Notes under the pieces: model-generated
The model's input: the letters and a program-made list of their open reading frames with translations, nothing else
Told to the model about the DNA's origin: nothing
Databases searched by the model: none
Assembly: GCF_004116955.1 (NCBI RefSeq)
Contig: NZ_CP026362.1
Span: forward strand, 1,528,501 to 1,592,500
Origin: Bacillus vallismortis
Lineage (GTDB): Bacteria; Bacillota; Bacilli; Bacillales; Bacillaceae
Direction: 5' to 3'
DNA length: 64,000 bases
Program-made: the position numbers and the translations under genes
In this document: piece by piece, positions 38,759 through 45,774 of the stretch
Position numbering within the stretch: the first letter of the stretch is position 1
Layout: each line of letters starts with the position of its first letter

Positions 38759-39844
38759 ATGACAAACTATTTAACAACTTTAAATCACGATTTACAAGGT
38801 TGTAAAAAGTTAATACTTGAAGGGAAAGCTTCCTCTAATTTTAACTCAGCACCAGTATTTTCACTTTTTCGTGATACATGTTTAATTCTTTATGAAACCA
38901 ACAAAGTACTTAAAGAAGATGGGGTGATTAAATCTGATTTACCTAATATGGATGTGATTAAAGAAATCCGTCATAAAGTAAAGTCAACCCAGAGTCGAAA
39001 CAATTCGAAAATATTCAATAGAATATTAAACCAACATAAAAGTGTTTTTGGTGATGATATTGATAATCTAGGCTTTTACTTAGATAATGAAATACTTGCA
39101 AGCTCTACATTATTTCCTACTTTTGTTTTTGATGATACTGTACTGTCTAATTCTCCATTTAATAAAGAAATTGCTAGAAATTTTTCTTTCTTTTTAGGTT
39201 CATTAATACATGATTTTATCGATGCTATAAATCAGCCCATTAAACTAACTTCCAATCCAATGAAAATGTGGGATGAAGAAGTTTACAGTACCAAGGATAT
39301 CTGGCATAAAAGATTCTTTAAAGAAGACATAACTTATAATGTATTTTTAATTCGTCTTCTTTTTATTCAAAATGAGTTAACAACTTGTGTATGGATGGAA
39401 AAACACTTGGACTATAATTCTCAAAATTTCAACCTTGATAAATACATATTACTACGTTTATCATCCATTAAATTACATGAGACAATGCGAAACATTTTAG
39501 ATATTCGAAACCGAGAAGGTCTCAAAAAACATTGGGAAACCTTCAATTTAAATAGGCTTGAAAGTTTAATTAATCAGTATCAAGATAAACTTGAAGGTGA
39601 AATGTTAACTTTAAGGAATATGCTCCATTATGATAACAAGGGAGTTAATTTTTATGATTATATAGAGCAAAAATTAGATGAAAATTCTCAATACCCTGAT
39701 GAATTAATCGAAACTATATTTAATGATTTTATCCATAAAATCAGGAATATAATTTCGATTAGCATTAACATCAAGTCTTATGAAAGCATGACTGATGATG
39801 AAATAATGAACCGCAGGCTAAATAGTTTAAATTTATATAATTAA
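38759..39844 (+). CDS. Unknown helical protein, 361 aa, plus-strand phage cargo
   Basis: ATG at 38759 behind GGGAGGGTGTAGT. All-helical, AT-rich coding sequence without membrane segments. The C-terminal half contains LESLINQYQDKLEGEMLTLR followed by NMLHYD, so R-NML-H resembles the RxnH motif of HEPN-type proteins, though spacing is one short of the classic form. It is transcribed against the phage lytic genes with its own signals, typical of lysogenic-conversion or defence cargo. No family could be named. Confidence 0.6.
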   Translation: MTNYLTTLNHDLQGCKKLILEGKASSNFNSAPVFSLFRDTCLILYETNKVLKEDGVIKSDLPNMDVIKEIRHKVKSTQSRNNSKIFNRILNQHKSVFGDDIDNLGFYLDNEILASSTLFPTFVFDDTVLSNSPFNKEIARNFSFFLGSLIHDFIDAINQPIKLTSNPMKMWDEEVYSTKDIWHKRFFKEDITYNVFLIRLLFIQNELTTCVWMEKHLDYNSQNFNLDKYILLRLSSIKLHETMRNILDIRNREGLKKHWETFNLNRLESLINQYQDKLEGEMLTLRNMLHYDNKGVNFYDYIEQKLDENSQYPDELIETIFNDFIHKIRNIISISINIKSYESMTDDEIMNRRLNSLNLYN

Positions 39845-39870
39845 TGTTTTACTTATGAGGTCATTTAGTG

Positions 39871-39914
39871 CAACAAAGAAAAAGCCGTTTTTTTACCCAT
39901 CGATCTTTGTTGCA
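39871..39914. repeat. Inverted repeat GCAACAAAGA/TCTTTGTTGC
   Basis: 10-bp arms with a 24-base loop between the 361-aa gene and sspC. It could terminate the upstream transcript, but the T run lies inside the loop. The rest of 39915-40017 shows no gene. Confidence 0.4.
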
Positions 39915-40017
39915 TGTTAATGACTGAAATAAAGAAATAAATGGTGTAAAAGTTCCTTAATATTGAGTATCGTTCATTTAAAAATTAGAATTTTAAAGCA
40001 ACCTTTTAAAAAAGTTT

Positions 40018-40046
40018 GTATAAAAGCCACAAAAGTCTCCATAATA
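40018..40046 (+). promoter_or_regulatory. Sigma-G promoter of sspC
   Basis: GTATA (40018-40022), 17-base spacer, CATAATA (40040-40046); both match the forespore sigma-G consensus (GHATR / CATNNTA). Confidence 0.75.
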
Positions 40047-40092
40047 TGATTCAAACAAGCTTGTTTTCATTACACTTTAGGAGATGAATAAG

Positions 40093-40305
40093 ATGGCTCA
40101 ACAAAGCAGATCAAACAATAATAATGAGTTATTAATTCCTCAAGCAGCTTCAGCTATTGAACAAATGAAACTTGAAATAGCTTCTGAGTTTGGTGTTCAA
40201 TTAGGCGCTGAGACTACTTCTCGCGCAAACGGCTCAGTTGGTGGAGAAATCACTAAACGTTTAGTCCGTTTAGCTCAACAAAACATGGGTGGTCAATTTC
40301 ATTAA
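40093..40305 (+). CDS. sspC: Small acid-soluble spore protein SspC (alpha/beta type)
   Basis: 70 codons from the second ATG (40093), 9 bases after AGGAG. Binds and protects spore DNA in the forespore and is cleaved by GPR at germination: the site [13 protein letters not shown] and the C-terminal [14 protein letters not shown] are typical. In B. subtilis 168 sspC is carried by SPbeta, so this gene supports the prophage assignment. It has its own sigma-G promoter and is transcribed opposite to the lytic genes. Confidence 0.96.
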   Translation: MAQQSRSNNNNELLIPQAASAIEQMKLEIASEFGVQLGAETTSRANGSVGGEITKRLVRLAQQNMGGQFH

Positions 40306-40310
40306 TTTAT

Positions 40311-40336
40311 GAGGGGAATAATCCCCTCTCTTTTTA
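40311..40336. terminator. Shared terminator of sspC and the micropeptide locus
   Basis: GAGGGG-AATAAT-CCCCTC followed by T-rich sequence on the sspC side; in the other sense it directly follows the second micropeptide stop codon. Confidence 0.85.
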
Positions 40337-40372
40337 CGCCCCTCTTCCAAATCCGTAAAGAACTAATGGGAT
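40334..40372 (-). CDS. 12-residue micropeptide ending GFGRGA
   Basis: After AAAAGGAGG and an 8-base spacer, ATC CCA TTA GTT CTT TAC codes IPLVLYGFGRGA (initiator Met expected in place of Ile) and then TAA. An in-frame GTG at 40378 would give a 14-residue form but lies inside the Shine-Dalgarno. The last six residues have the form of arbitrium signals (xxxRGA). It lacks a leader for export. It follows the sibling peptide by 32 bases and is followed by the terminator. See findings. Confidence 0.6.
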   Translation of the reverse strand: MPLVLYGFGRGA

Positions 40373-40404
40373 TGTATTCACCTCCTTTTATGCTACTACT
40401 ATTA

Positions 40405-40443
40405 TTAAGCTCCTCGACTAGCACTGTGTAATGTCTGCACCAT
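40405..40443 (-). CDS. 12-residue micropeptide ending SASRGA
   Basis: ATG at 40443 behind AAAGGAGGCAATAAA encodes MVQTLHSASRGA then TAATAATAG. The ribosome site is near optimal with 7-base spacing. Same length and same RGA end as the next peptide. Too short for a signal sequence, so any signalling must be intracellular or use an oligopeptide exporter. It follows two small genes (40518-40922) in the same direction. Confidence 0.65.
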   Translation of the reverse strand: MVQTLHSASRGA

Positions 40444-40517
40444 TTTATTGCCTCCTTTGATTAGCCACTCGATAAATTGCATTCTCTTTAAAATACAGAT
40501 TTTATTTAATAATCTCT

Positions 40518-40727
40518 TTACTGGACAACTTTTTCACTTATTTCAATTTCACAGTCTTCCTTAAAAACTACACACAATTTCATTCTTATGTCGTCTTCAG
40601 TTGTGTACCAAGTTTTAACCAAATATGCTTGTTGTATAAAGTCCTCTTCTACTATTTCATAAACATGACCAACAAAATTTTTGTACCACCCATGTCCCTT
40701 AATAATCCGTAAATTTTCTGGTTTCAT
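40518..40727 (-). CDS. Hypothetical protein, 69 aa
   Basis: ATG 40727 overlaps the stop of the previous gene (GACGAATAAATG), with GGAGGAGGACGAATAA before it. A small beta-rich acidic protein (HGWYKNFVGHVYEIVEEDF) resembling the SH3-like tiny phage proteins further down. Upstream member of the micropeptide unit. Function unknown. Confidence 0.6.
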   Translation of the reverse strand: MKPENLRIIKGHGWYKNFVGHVYEIVEEDFIQQAYLVKTWYTTEDDIRMKLCVVFKEDCEIEISEKVVQ

Positions 40728-40922
40728 TTATTCGTCCTCCTCCTCGTTTAGGTATAAACCAATCTCTTCGTATATCGGGAAATACTCCATATCCCATTCG
40801 CAGAAAACGTCCTGTGATTTCGATAATAATTCGTTTGCCTTCGCTAACTCCGTTTTCAGCCGCTCATTCTCGCCAATCAAATCCGCTACAGTACAACGTA
40901 ATGTCTTAACTTCCTCGTTCAT
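40728..40922 (-). CDS. Coiled-coil protein, 64 aa
   Basis: ATG 40922 chosen; GTG 40928 is in frame but earlier. Leucine heptads in LRCTVADLIGENERLKTELA indicate a short coiled coil; the C-terminus is strongly acidic (NEEEDE). Coupled to the next gene. Function unknown. Confidence 0.6.
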   Translation of the reverse strand: MNEEVKTLRCTVADLIGENERLKTELAKANELLSKSQDVFCEWDMEYFPIYEEIGLYLNEEEDE

Positions 40923-41016
40923 ACACACACCTCAACCAAAAAATTCTCTCGAAACGAACACATATTCGTATATATGCGGTATAATATACCTAAATTACAA
41001 AAAGGAGGTTTGATCT

Positions 41017-41112
41017 ATGACTCGTATCATAAAAAATGCTGCTACAGTATTTGCATTCCTTGCTGTACTAACACTCTTCTGGAAAGTCATACCTACTCTT
41101 GGTGGACGCTAA
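41017..41112 (+). CDS. 31-aa single-helix micropeptide
   Basis: Behind AAAAAGGAGGTTTGATCT, ATG 41017 encodes MTRIIKNAATVFAFLAVLTL, then FWKVIPTLGGR. A basic N-terminus plus one hydrophobic helix fits either a type I toxin-like membrane peptide or a short exported signal precursor. TATAAT at 40980-40985 is a plausible -10. The 3' end lies in a perfect inverted repeat GGACGCTAA/TTAGCGTCC that overlaps the stop codon. Divergent from the coiled-coil gene. Confidence 0.6.
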   Translation: MTRIIKNAATVFAFLAVLTLFWKVIPTLGGR

Positions 41113-41128
41113 TTATTAGCGTCCCTAT

Positions 41129-41482
41129 TCAAATCTCATTCAATTCTTTTTTCAGATTAAAGAACTCATCATGAAGAACTTTAAATTTATTCTTATTTAT
41201 GTATGCTTTTTCGTTAACCAGCTCAAAAAGGTCTAAGTACTTTCTTTTATTTCTTCTAATAATTCGTAAAGCAATCGTGCAGCTTACCCATTCTTCACCT
41301 TCCAATTGGGTTAAGACTTCACTTAGCTCGAATAACAATTCAAGCTTCTCTTTATTTTGCTGAGTTTCGAGTTTTAACAGATCCCTTTGTTTTTCAAGTA
41401 AAGTTGTTTCAATTTGGTATTTCTTTTTCTCTAAGGCTGTTATATCTTCGTTGGTGTTATGTATTTTGTCTCCTACTTCCAA
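41129..41482 (-). CDS. Coiled-coil protein, 117 aa
   Basis: TTG 41482 follows AAGGAGGTGATTCA. Long coiled coil in the N-terminal half ([20 protein letters not shown]). The C-terminal part is mixed and basic. No membrane segment or enzyme motif. Unknown phage protein. Confidence 0.6.
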   Translation of the reverse strand: MEVGDKIHNTNEDITALEKKKYQIETTLLEKQRDLLKLETQQNKEKLELLFELSEVLTQLEGEEWVSCTIALRIIRRNKRKYLDLFELVNEKAYINKNKFKVLHDEFFNLKKELNEI

Positions 41483-41606
41483 TGAATCACCTCCTTAAAG
41501 TTTGAATAAAATATTAGTTTTATCAAGATGTATATTTTTTGTTTTTGTGCGTTGTATCAATAACTTATATTCCACTTTCTATCTATAATTATATTATACA
41601 TATTTT

Positions 41607-42128
41607 TTACTTTTGTCTACATTTATTTTCAAAAGTTAGGAAGGAATAATTGTATTTGTTCTTTTCATCGGCTTCATTATGTTGTTTATTAGCCACTTTC
41701 CAATGATCATCTAACATTGGGAAATATGAATCTGCTTCTTTTGAGACTGAGTCAACAATTGTCAAATACACTTTATCAGCGTAGGGCAAGAATGCTTTGT
41801 AAATCATACTTCCCCCTATCACCACTACTTCCTCATCAGGGTTAACTTGCCCTTGAATGAGTTTTAAAATCTCCTCAATTGAATGATAAACAAAGGACGA
41901 ATAATCCGACTTAAAATTCTGATCTCTGGTGAGTATAATATTCTTTCTATTCTGTAGAGGCTTACCGGTCATGCTAATAATTGATTCGTATGTTGACCTT
42001 CCTTGAATACATATTTTCCCTTCAGTTTTTTCTTTGAAGTGTTTCATGTCAGCAGGCAAATGATACAGTAATTTGTTTTGATATCCAATGGCCAGAGTTT
42101 TATCACAGCAAGCAATCAGAGATAGCAT
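41607..42128 (-). CDS. dfrA: Dihydrofolate reductase
   Basis: 173 codons. Regenerates tetrahydrofolate for the thymidylate synthase encoded just upstream. Signatures: MLSLIACCDKTLAIGYQNKL and LLYHLPADMKHFKEKTEGK (the acidic substrate residue in LPADM), VVIGGSMIYKAFL (NADPH site) and FEN-type C-terminus. ATG overlaps the last base of the synthase stop (TAATG), so the two are translationally coupled. Confidence 0.93.
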   Translation of the reverse strand: MLSLIACCDKTLAIGYQNKLLYHLPADMKHFKEKTEGKICIQGRSTYESIISMTGKPLQNRKNIILTRDQNFKSDYSSFVYHSIEEILKLIQGQVNPDEEVVVIGGSMIYKAFLPYADKVYLTIVDSVSKEADSYFPMLDDHWKVANKQHNEADEKNKYNYSFLTFENKCRQK

Positions 42129-42967
42129 TAAACTGCTACCTCAAATGAAAGCCTGTCCCCATGTTTATAGTTGATTAACTTGAAATCATCAATGGTAAAG
42201 TCATAAAAATCTTTAACGTTAGGATTGATACATACTTCAGGGGCTTCAAACTGCTCTCTTTCCATTTGAACTTTCAAATTGTCGATATGACGTGTGTACA
42301 CATGGCAATCACCAATGTTAAAGATATATTCACCAAGCTCATAACCAGTCACCTGAGCAATCATGCGCTGCAACACATTATACTGAAATACATTGAATGG
42401 ATTTCCCAACGCCATATCATTGCTCCGTGCTCTTACCTCAAGGTGGAGTTTACCTTGCTTCACATACCATTGTGTCTCGTATACACAAGGTGTTAAAGCC
42501 ATTGAATCTAATTCATCAGGATTCCACAGCATTGTAATATGTCTGCGTGAAGATGGATTGCTTTTCAATTGATGTAGAAGATAATCAACCTGATCTACCT
42601 TATCTCCATTTAGATTTCTGTTTTTCTTGCCCAGCTGGAAACCATAGGCTTGTCCGATGGTGCCGTCTTCTTGTTTCCATTGATCCCAGATATGTACGCC
42701 CATTTTGTTTAATTCTGTAACATCGTTCGATTTCAGCTGCCAAATCCAGAGCAGCTCTTTAATCGCTGTTTTCCAGGCAACTTTTTTTGTTGTTAAAATA
42801 GGAACTTCTGAGTTGTCGAATCTCATTTGCTTGCTGATGATGCTTAGTGTGTAAGCAGGTGTTCCATCTGAACCCCACTTGGTTCTCACATCAAATTCTT
42901 CGTCTGAGATTCCATTATTCATGATATCCTTTATAATTGAGTTGTATTGTTTATCGAATTGAGTCAT
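42128..42967 (-). CDS. Phage thymidylate synthase (ThyP3/ThyA type)
   Basis: 279 codons from ATG 42967, behind AAAGGACTGAGAATC; the longer frame upstream is not used. Same motifs as the chromosomal thyA (TPCVYETQWYV, GNPFNVFQYN) and nearly identical to it. Provides dTMP for phage replication. Operon thyP3-like/dfrA. The phi3T phage is known for such a gene. Confidence 0.95.
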   Translation of the reverse strand: MTQFDKQYNSIIKDIMNNGISDEEFDVRTKWGSDGTPAYTLSIISKQMRFDNSEVPILTTKKVAWKTAIKELLWIWQLKSNDVTELNKMGVHIWDQWKQEDGTIGQAYGFQLGKKNRNLNGDKVDQVDYLLHQLKSNPSSRRHITMLWNPDELDSMALTPCVYETQWYVKQGKLHLEVRARSNDMALGNPFNVFQYNVLQRMIAQVTGYELGEYIFNIGDCHVYTRHIDNLKVQMEREQFEAPEVCINPNVKDFYDFTIDDFKLINYKHGDRLSFEVAV

Positions 42968-43023
42968 GATTCTCAGTCCTTTTGGAAATAGTATTTGAAA
43001 AAGCAAAGCATTAATTAAATATT

Positions 43024-43440
43024 TTATACGAATATATCTGCCAAATAAAATACAACAAAAAGAAAATTCCCACAAACAAATAACAAGTAAAAATATGTGT
43101 TTTGCTTGATTCTTTCACCTTCTAATGCATCTAAAACTTTGAACATTCTAAGGACAACATAAATAAGGGAAACTGCTGTCCACGCAAGCATTAGGATGTT
43201 ATCGTGCATAACTAATCCAATATAAGCCAGAGGGACAATGAAAGATATTCCCTTGAGCAAAGTAAACAGGTAAATCAAATTCTTATTTCGTTTCACATTT
43301 TCAATAGTTGAATTATCGAGCACAATCTTTACTTTTCTATATGTATCACTTTCTCCTCGAACAATCAATCTGACCTCATTAATGTTTAATGCAATTAGAA
43401 AAGCTGCTAGAAATAAAGTTAGATACGGTATAATAAACAT
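43024..43440 (-). CDS. Membrane protein, up to 138 aa
   Basis: Four hydrophobic segments ([52 protein letters not shown] and a C-terminal one). The ATG at 43440 directly abuts AAGGAG; the ATT at 43434 has better spacing, so the true start is uncertain. Function unknown. Confidence 0.6.
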   Translation of the reverse strand: MFIIPYLTLFLAAFLIALNINEVRLIVRGESDTYRKVKIVLDNSTIENVKRNKNLIYLFTLLKGISFIVPLAYIGLVMHDNILMLAWTAVSLIYVVLRMFKVLDALEGERIKQNTYFYLLFVCGNFLFVVFYLADIFV

Positions 43441-43482
43441 CTCCTTATTTTATATTTGTCTTTTGATTTATTACTACTCTAA

Positions 43483-43698
43483 TCAAGTGATAATTAAGCA
43501 TTTAGGCGAGTCATGGAAATCATAATCCCCTACTTTAAATAAATTAGTCGGTCTTGATCTATTCACTCGGCTATGCTGGTCAAAGTTCTTCATTAATAAA
43601 TCATCTTGCAGCATATTCTTATATCCATGTAAATTAATTAATTCGTTTATTTCTTCGGGCGTACCCTCAAATTCAACACCATTAATATTTGCTTTCAT
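43483..43698 (-). CDS. Hypothetical protein, 71 aa
   Basis: ATG behind AAAGGGAGCTTTTTGG. Small soluble protein, MKANINGVEFEGTPEEINEL, seemingly a short alpha/beta unit. Overlaps the upstream gene by 17 bases. Unknown phage protein. Confidence 0.55.
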   Translation of the reverse strand: MKANINGVEFEGTPEEINELINLHGYKNMLQDDLLMKNFDQHSRVNRSRPTNLFKVGDYDFHDSPKCLIIT

Positions 43699-43987
43699 CC
43701 AAAAAGCTCCCTTTTAATTCATTCACTTGATCAGCAAGGTTTTCTTTAATTGTATATGGCAACTGATCGATCCCTTTTCCAATTCGTTTCTGACCAGTTT
43801 TCCTGATTTTTGTTGTCATCTCTTTAAAACACTCTAAAGCAGTATCTGCAATTTCATCATATAGCCCCTGAATTTTCACTAATACACTTAAATACTCTTC
43901 GTCACCTTCTTCAAATAGTGCCAACCCTTCTTCAAGTTTATTGATCTTTTCAATACTCTTTATTATTTTATTTTTATCCTTAAACAA
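43682..43987 (-). CDS. Helical protein, 101 aa
   Basis: TTG 43987 after GGGTGATTAA. Mostly helical with a coiled-coil-like N-terminal half (SIEKINKLEEGLALFEEGDE). Overlaps the next gene by 17 bases. Unknown. Confidence 0.55.
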   Translation of the reverse strand: MFKDKNKIIKSIEKINKLEEGLALFEEGDEEYLSVLVKIQGLYDEIADTALECFKEMTTKIRKTGQKRIGKGIDQLPYTIKENLADQVNELKGSFLDESKY

Positions 43988-43991
43988 TTAA

Positions 43992-44201
43992 TCACCCACC
44001 CAGTTTATTTTGGTCATGCATCTTCATGAAGTTAGCTGCTGCCTTCTTGTATCTCGGGTCTTTCTCGTACTCAGCAACTTGTCTCATATGTTCAATAAAT
44101 TCATCTTCAAGTCCTTCCAACTGAAGAAATCCAAAGCAAAGACCATTCCTATAAAGCATGTCGTCATATTTTGCTTGTAAAGCTCTTTCTTTGCTGTTAA
44201 T
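43992..44201 (-). CDS. Hypothetical protein, 69 aa, apparent ATT start
   Basis: Open frame ending at 43992. The only strong ribosome site (GGAGG) is followed after 9 bases by ATT at 44201: ATT AAC AGC AAA GAA. Starting there gives a 69-residue helical protein (SKERALQAKYDDMLYRNGLC). The first ATG is 14 codons in and lacks a ribosome site. One of several ATT-start candidates in this prophage. Confidence 0.5.
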   Translation of the reverse strand: MNSKERALQAKYDDMLYRNGLCFGFLQLEGLEDEFIEHMRQVAEYEKDPRYKKAAANFMKMHDQNKLGG

Positions 44202-44303
44202 TATCTCTTTCCTCCATAAAAAGATAAAAGTATTCTTTTATTTAAAAAGCACTTCGCAATATGTGTTAAATTTAATATAACTGTTCATATAAGGAGTGTT
44301 ATT

Positions 44304-44531
44304 TTGCTTAAAATCATTAAGGTCTGTTGTTGTCTCATCCTATTAATTTTGCTAATTTATTCATTCTTCAATTACAACCCTATGTTTTTTTCATGTGTTC
44401 AATTAATTTTTGTTGCACTTTTTATTTACTTTGGTATCGATTCTTTTAAGAAAAAACAAAGATATCATGGGGCTCTTTATTTTATTATTGCGGGATGCAA
44501 TTTTTACTTAAATATTGGGAATGTAATCTGA
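44304..44531 (+). CDS. Small membrane protein, 75 aa
   Basis: TTG 44304 behind AAGGAGTGTTATT. Two to three hydrophobic helices (KVCCCLILLILLIYSFFNY, FFSCVQLIFVALFIYFG). Convergent with the phage dUTPase, as the 57-aa membrane protein is with chromosomal yncF. Confidence 0.55.
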   Translation: MLKIIKVCCCLILLILLIYSFFNYNPMFFSCVQLIFVALFIYFGIDSFKKKQRYHGALYFIIAGCNFYLNIGNVI

Positions 44532-44568
44532 TCATAACATTTTATTCTTTTGCATAATCTAACATGTA

Positions 44569-44617
44569 CCTTGGCTGAAACCTCCATTGTGATCACGCAG
44601 CATGATTACAGCCAAGG
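44569..44617 (+). terminator. Terminator/inverted repeat CCTTGGCT/AGCCAAGG
   Basis: Arms 44569-44576 and 44610-44617, then TTTTTATG. Same arms as at 9391-9435 beside the chromosomal dUTPase gene. Confidence 0.6.
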
Positions 44618-44630
44618 TTTTTATGCTTAC

Positions 44631-45059
44631 TTACTTCGTTCCCGTTGAACCGTGTCCGCCTCTATCCTCATTCCCTAAATGCTCAACCTCTACCAATTCA
44701 ACTGCCGACATTTTCTTCATGATTCTAAATTGACAGATCCGATCCCCCTTCTTAATTTCTGTATCATGCAATGCATAAGCAGGAAAGAACCAGAAATCGT
44801 TGTCTCCCTTATATGACTCATCGATAACACCCATTGAATTTGTTTGGATAACGCCAAAGTTCTTGTAAGTACTTGAACGAGGAACGACATGTGCTTCGTA
44901 ACCATCAGGAAGCTCCATTGCAACTCCTAAAGGAATAAGTTTAAACTCGTCCTTTTTGATTGTTACATCTTCAGCTACACGAAGATCAATCCAATCACCT
45001 TGCTCAATTTTGCTGATTCTTGTTTGTGTTTCATCTAAATATTTGATTTTAATTTGCAT
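44631..45059 (-). CDS. yosS: Phage dUTP pyrophosphatase (YosS-like)
   Basis: 142 codons, ATG behind AAAGGAGTTAATACATA. All dUTPase motifs are present: [35 protein letters not shown] and GHGSTGTK. Supplies dUMP for the phage thymidylate synthase. Close paralogue of yncF. Part of the leftward nucleotide-metabolism cluster. Confidence 0.93.
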   Translation of the reverse strand: MQIKIKYLDETQTRISKIEQGDWIDLRVAEDVTIKKDEFKLIPLGVAMELPDGYEAHVVPRSSTYKNFGVIQTNSMGVIDESYKGDNDFWFFPAYALHDTEIKKGDRICQFRIMKKMSAVELVEVEHLGNEDRGGHGSTGTK

Positions 45060-45125
45060 TATGTATTAACTCCTTTGTAATTAGTGTACCTATGCATTTT
45101 CTTTTTCAGTTTAACAAACAACTAA

Positions 45126-45488
45126 TTATTGTTCGAATCTTGCCCTCAACTCTTCATATAGTTTACGATCACTTTCTTCTTTCTCTTTGAGATACTTTTC
45201 CCTTTTTGCCTCTTGCTTCTTTTTCAACTCATTCTCATACTCTTCCCACTCTGTTTCATCGATCACACCTTTTTCATGTAATTCTCTTTTCAGAGGGTGT
45301 AAGATCTTCTTTGCTTCATATGCGTATAAAATCCTTGTCTCATAGTCATCATCCCAACCAGCTTGTTGACAAGCCATAAACACGCCTCCATCCTTAGTAA
45401 TAATTGTTGTTTGCTCACAAAACTGATTTGCCCAAACATAAGCAACTTCTTTACCAATTAATCCTTCTTGAGTTTCAATGAAATACAT
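45126..45488 (-). CDS. Hypothetical protein with C-terminal coiled coil, 120 aa
   Basis: ATG behind AAAAGGAGCTAATAA. N-terminal beta-rich domain (MYFIETQEGLIGKEVAYVWA) and a long charged coiled coil at the end (KKKQEAKREKYLKEKEESDR). Lies between dUTPase and the thioredoxin-like gene. Function unknown. Confidence 0.6.
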   Translation of the reverse strand: MYFIETQEGLIGKEVAYVWANQFCEQTTIITKDGGVFMACQQAGWDDDYETRILYAYEAKKILHPLKRELHEKGVIDETEWEEYENELKKKQEAKREKYLKEKEESDRKLYEELRARFEQ

Positions 45489-45570
45489 TTATTAGCTCCT
45501 TTTAATTTAAATTTGATTAAAATTACCCTTTTATCGTAATTCCTTTGATAACTCATCAAGTTCATTAGGC

Positions 45571-45774
45571 TTAAAAACCAACACTTCGTTTTACTTCTTC
45601 TCCTTGATCATTCAGCAAAATGGTTACCGGTACTCCCATAACACCAAATCTAGATGCTACTTCTGGTTCCTGTGTAACGTCCACTGTCTTAAATTGAATA
45701 TCTGCTTGTTCTAAGTAATTGGATACCATTTTACATGGATTGCAATTCGGCTGCTCTAATTTAATTAATCTCAT
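45571..45774 (-). CDS. yosR: Thioredoxin/glutaredoxin-like protein (YosR-like)
   Basis: 67 codons from ATG 45774, overlapping the nrdF stop (ATGA). The redox motif CNPC lies near residue 12 ([18 protein letters not shown]), and the cis-Pro loop is [11 protein letters not shown]. Most likely the electron donor that re-reduces the phage ribonucleotide reductase, as NrdH does elsewhere. Same position as yosR in SPbeta. Confidence 0.85.
   Translation of the reverse strand: MRLIKLEQPNCNPCKMVSNYLEQADIQFKTVDVTQEPEVASRFGVMGVPVTILLNDQGEEVKRSVGF

Noticed and set aside
42128..43075. Longer thymidylate synthase from 43075
   Set aside because: The extra N-terminus is hydrophobic and unlike ThyA, while ATG 42967 has a good ribosome site.
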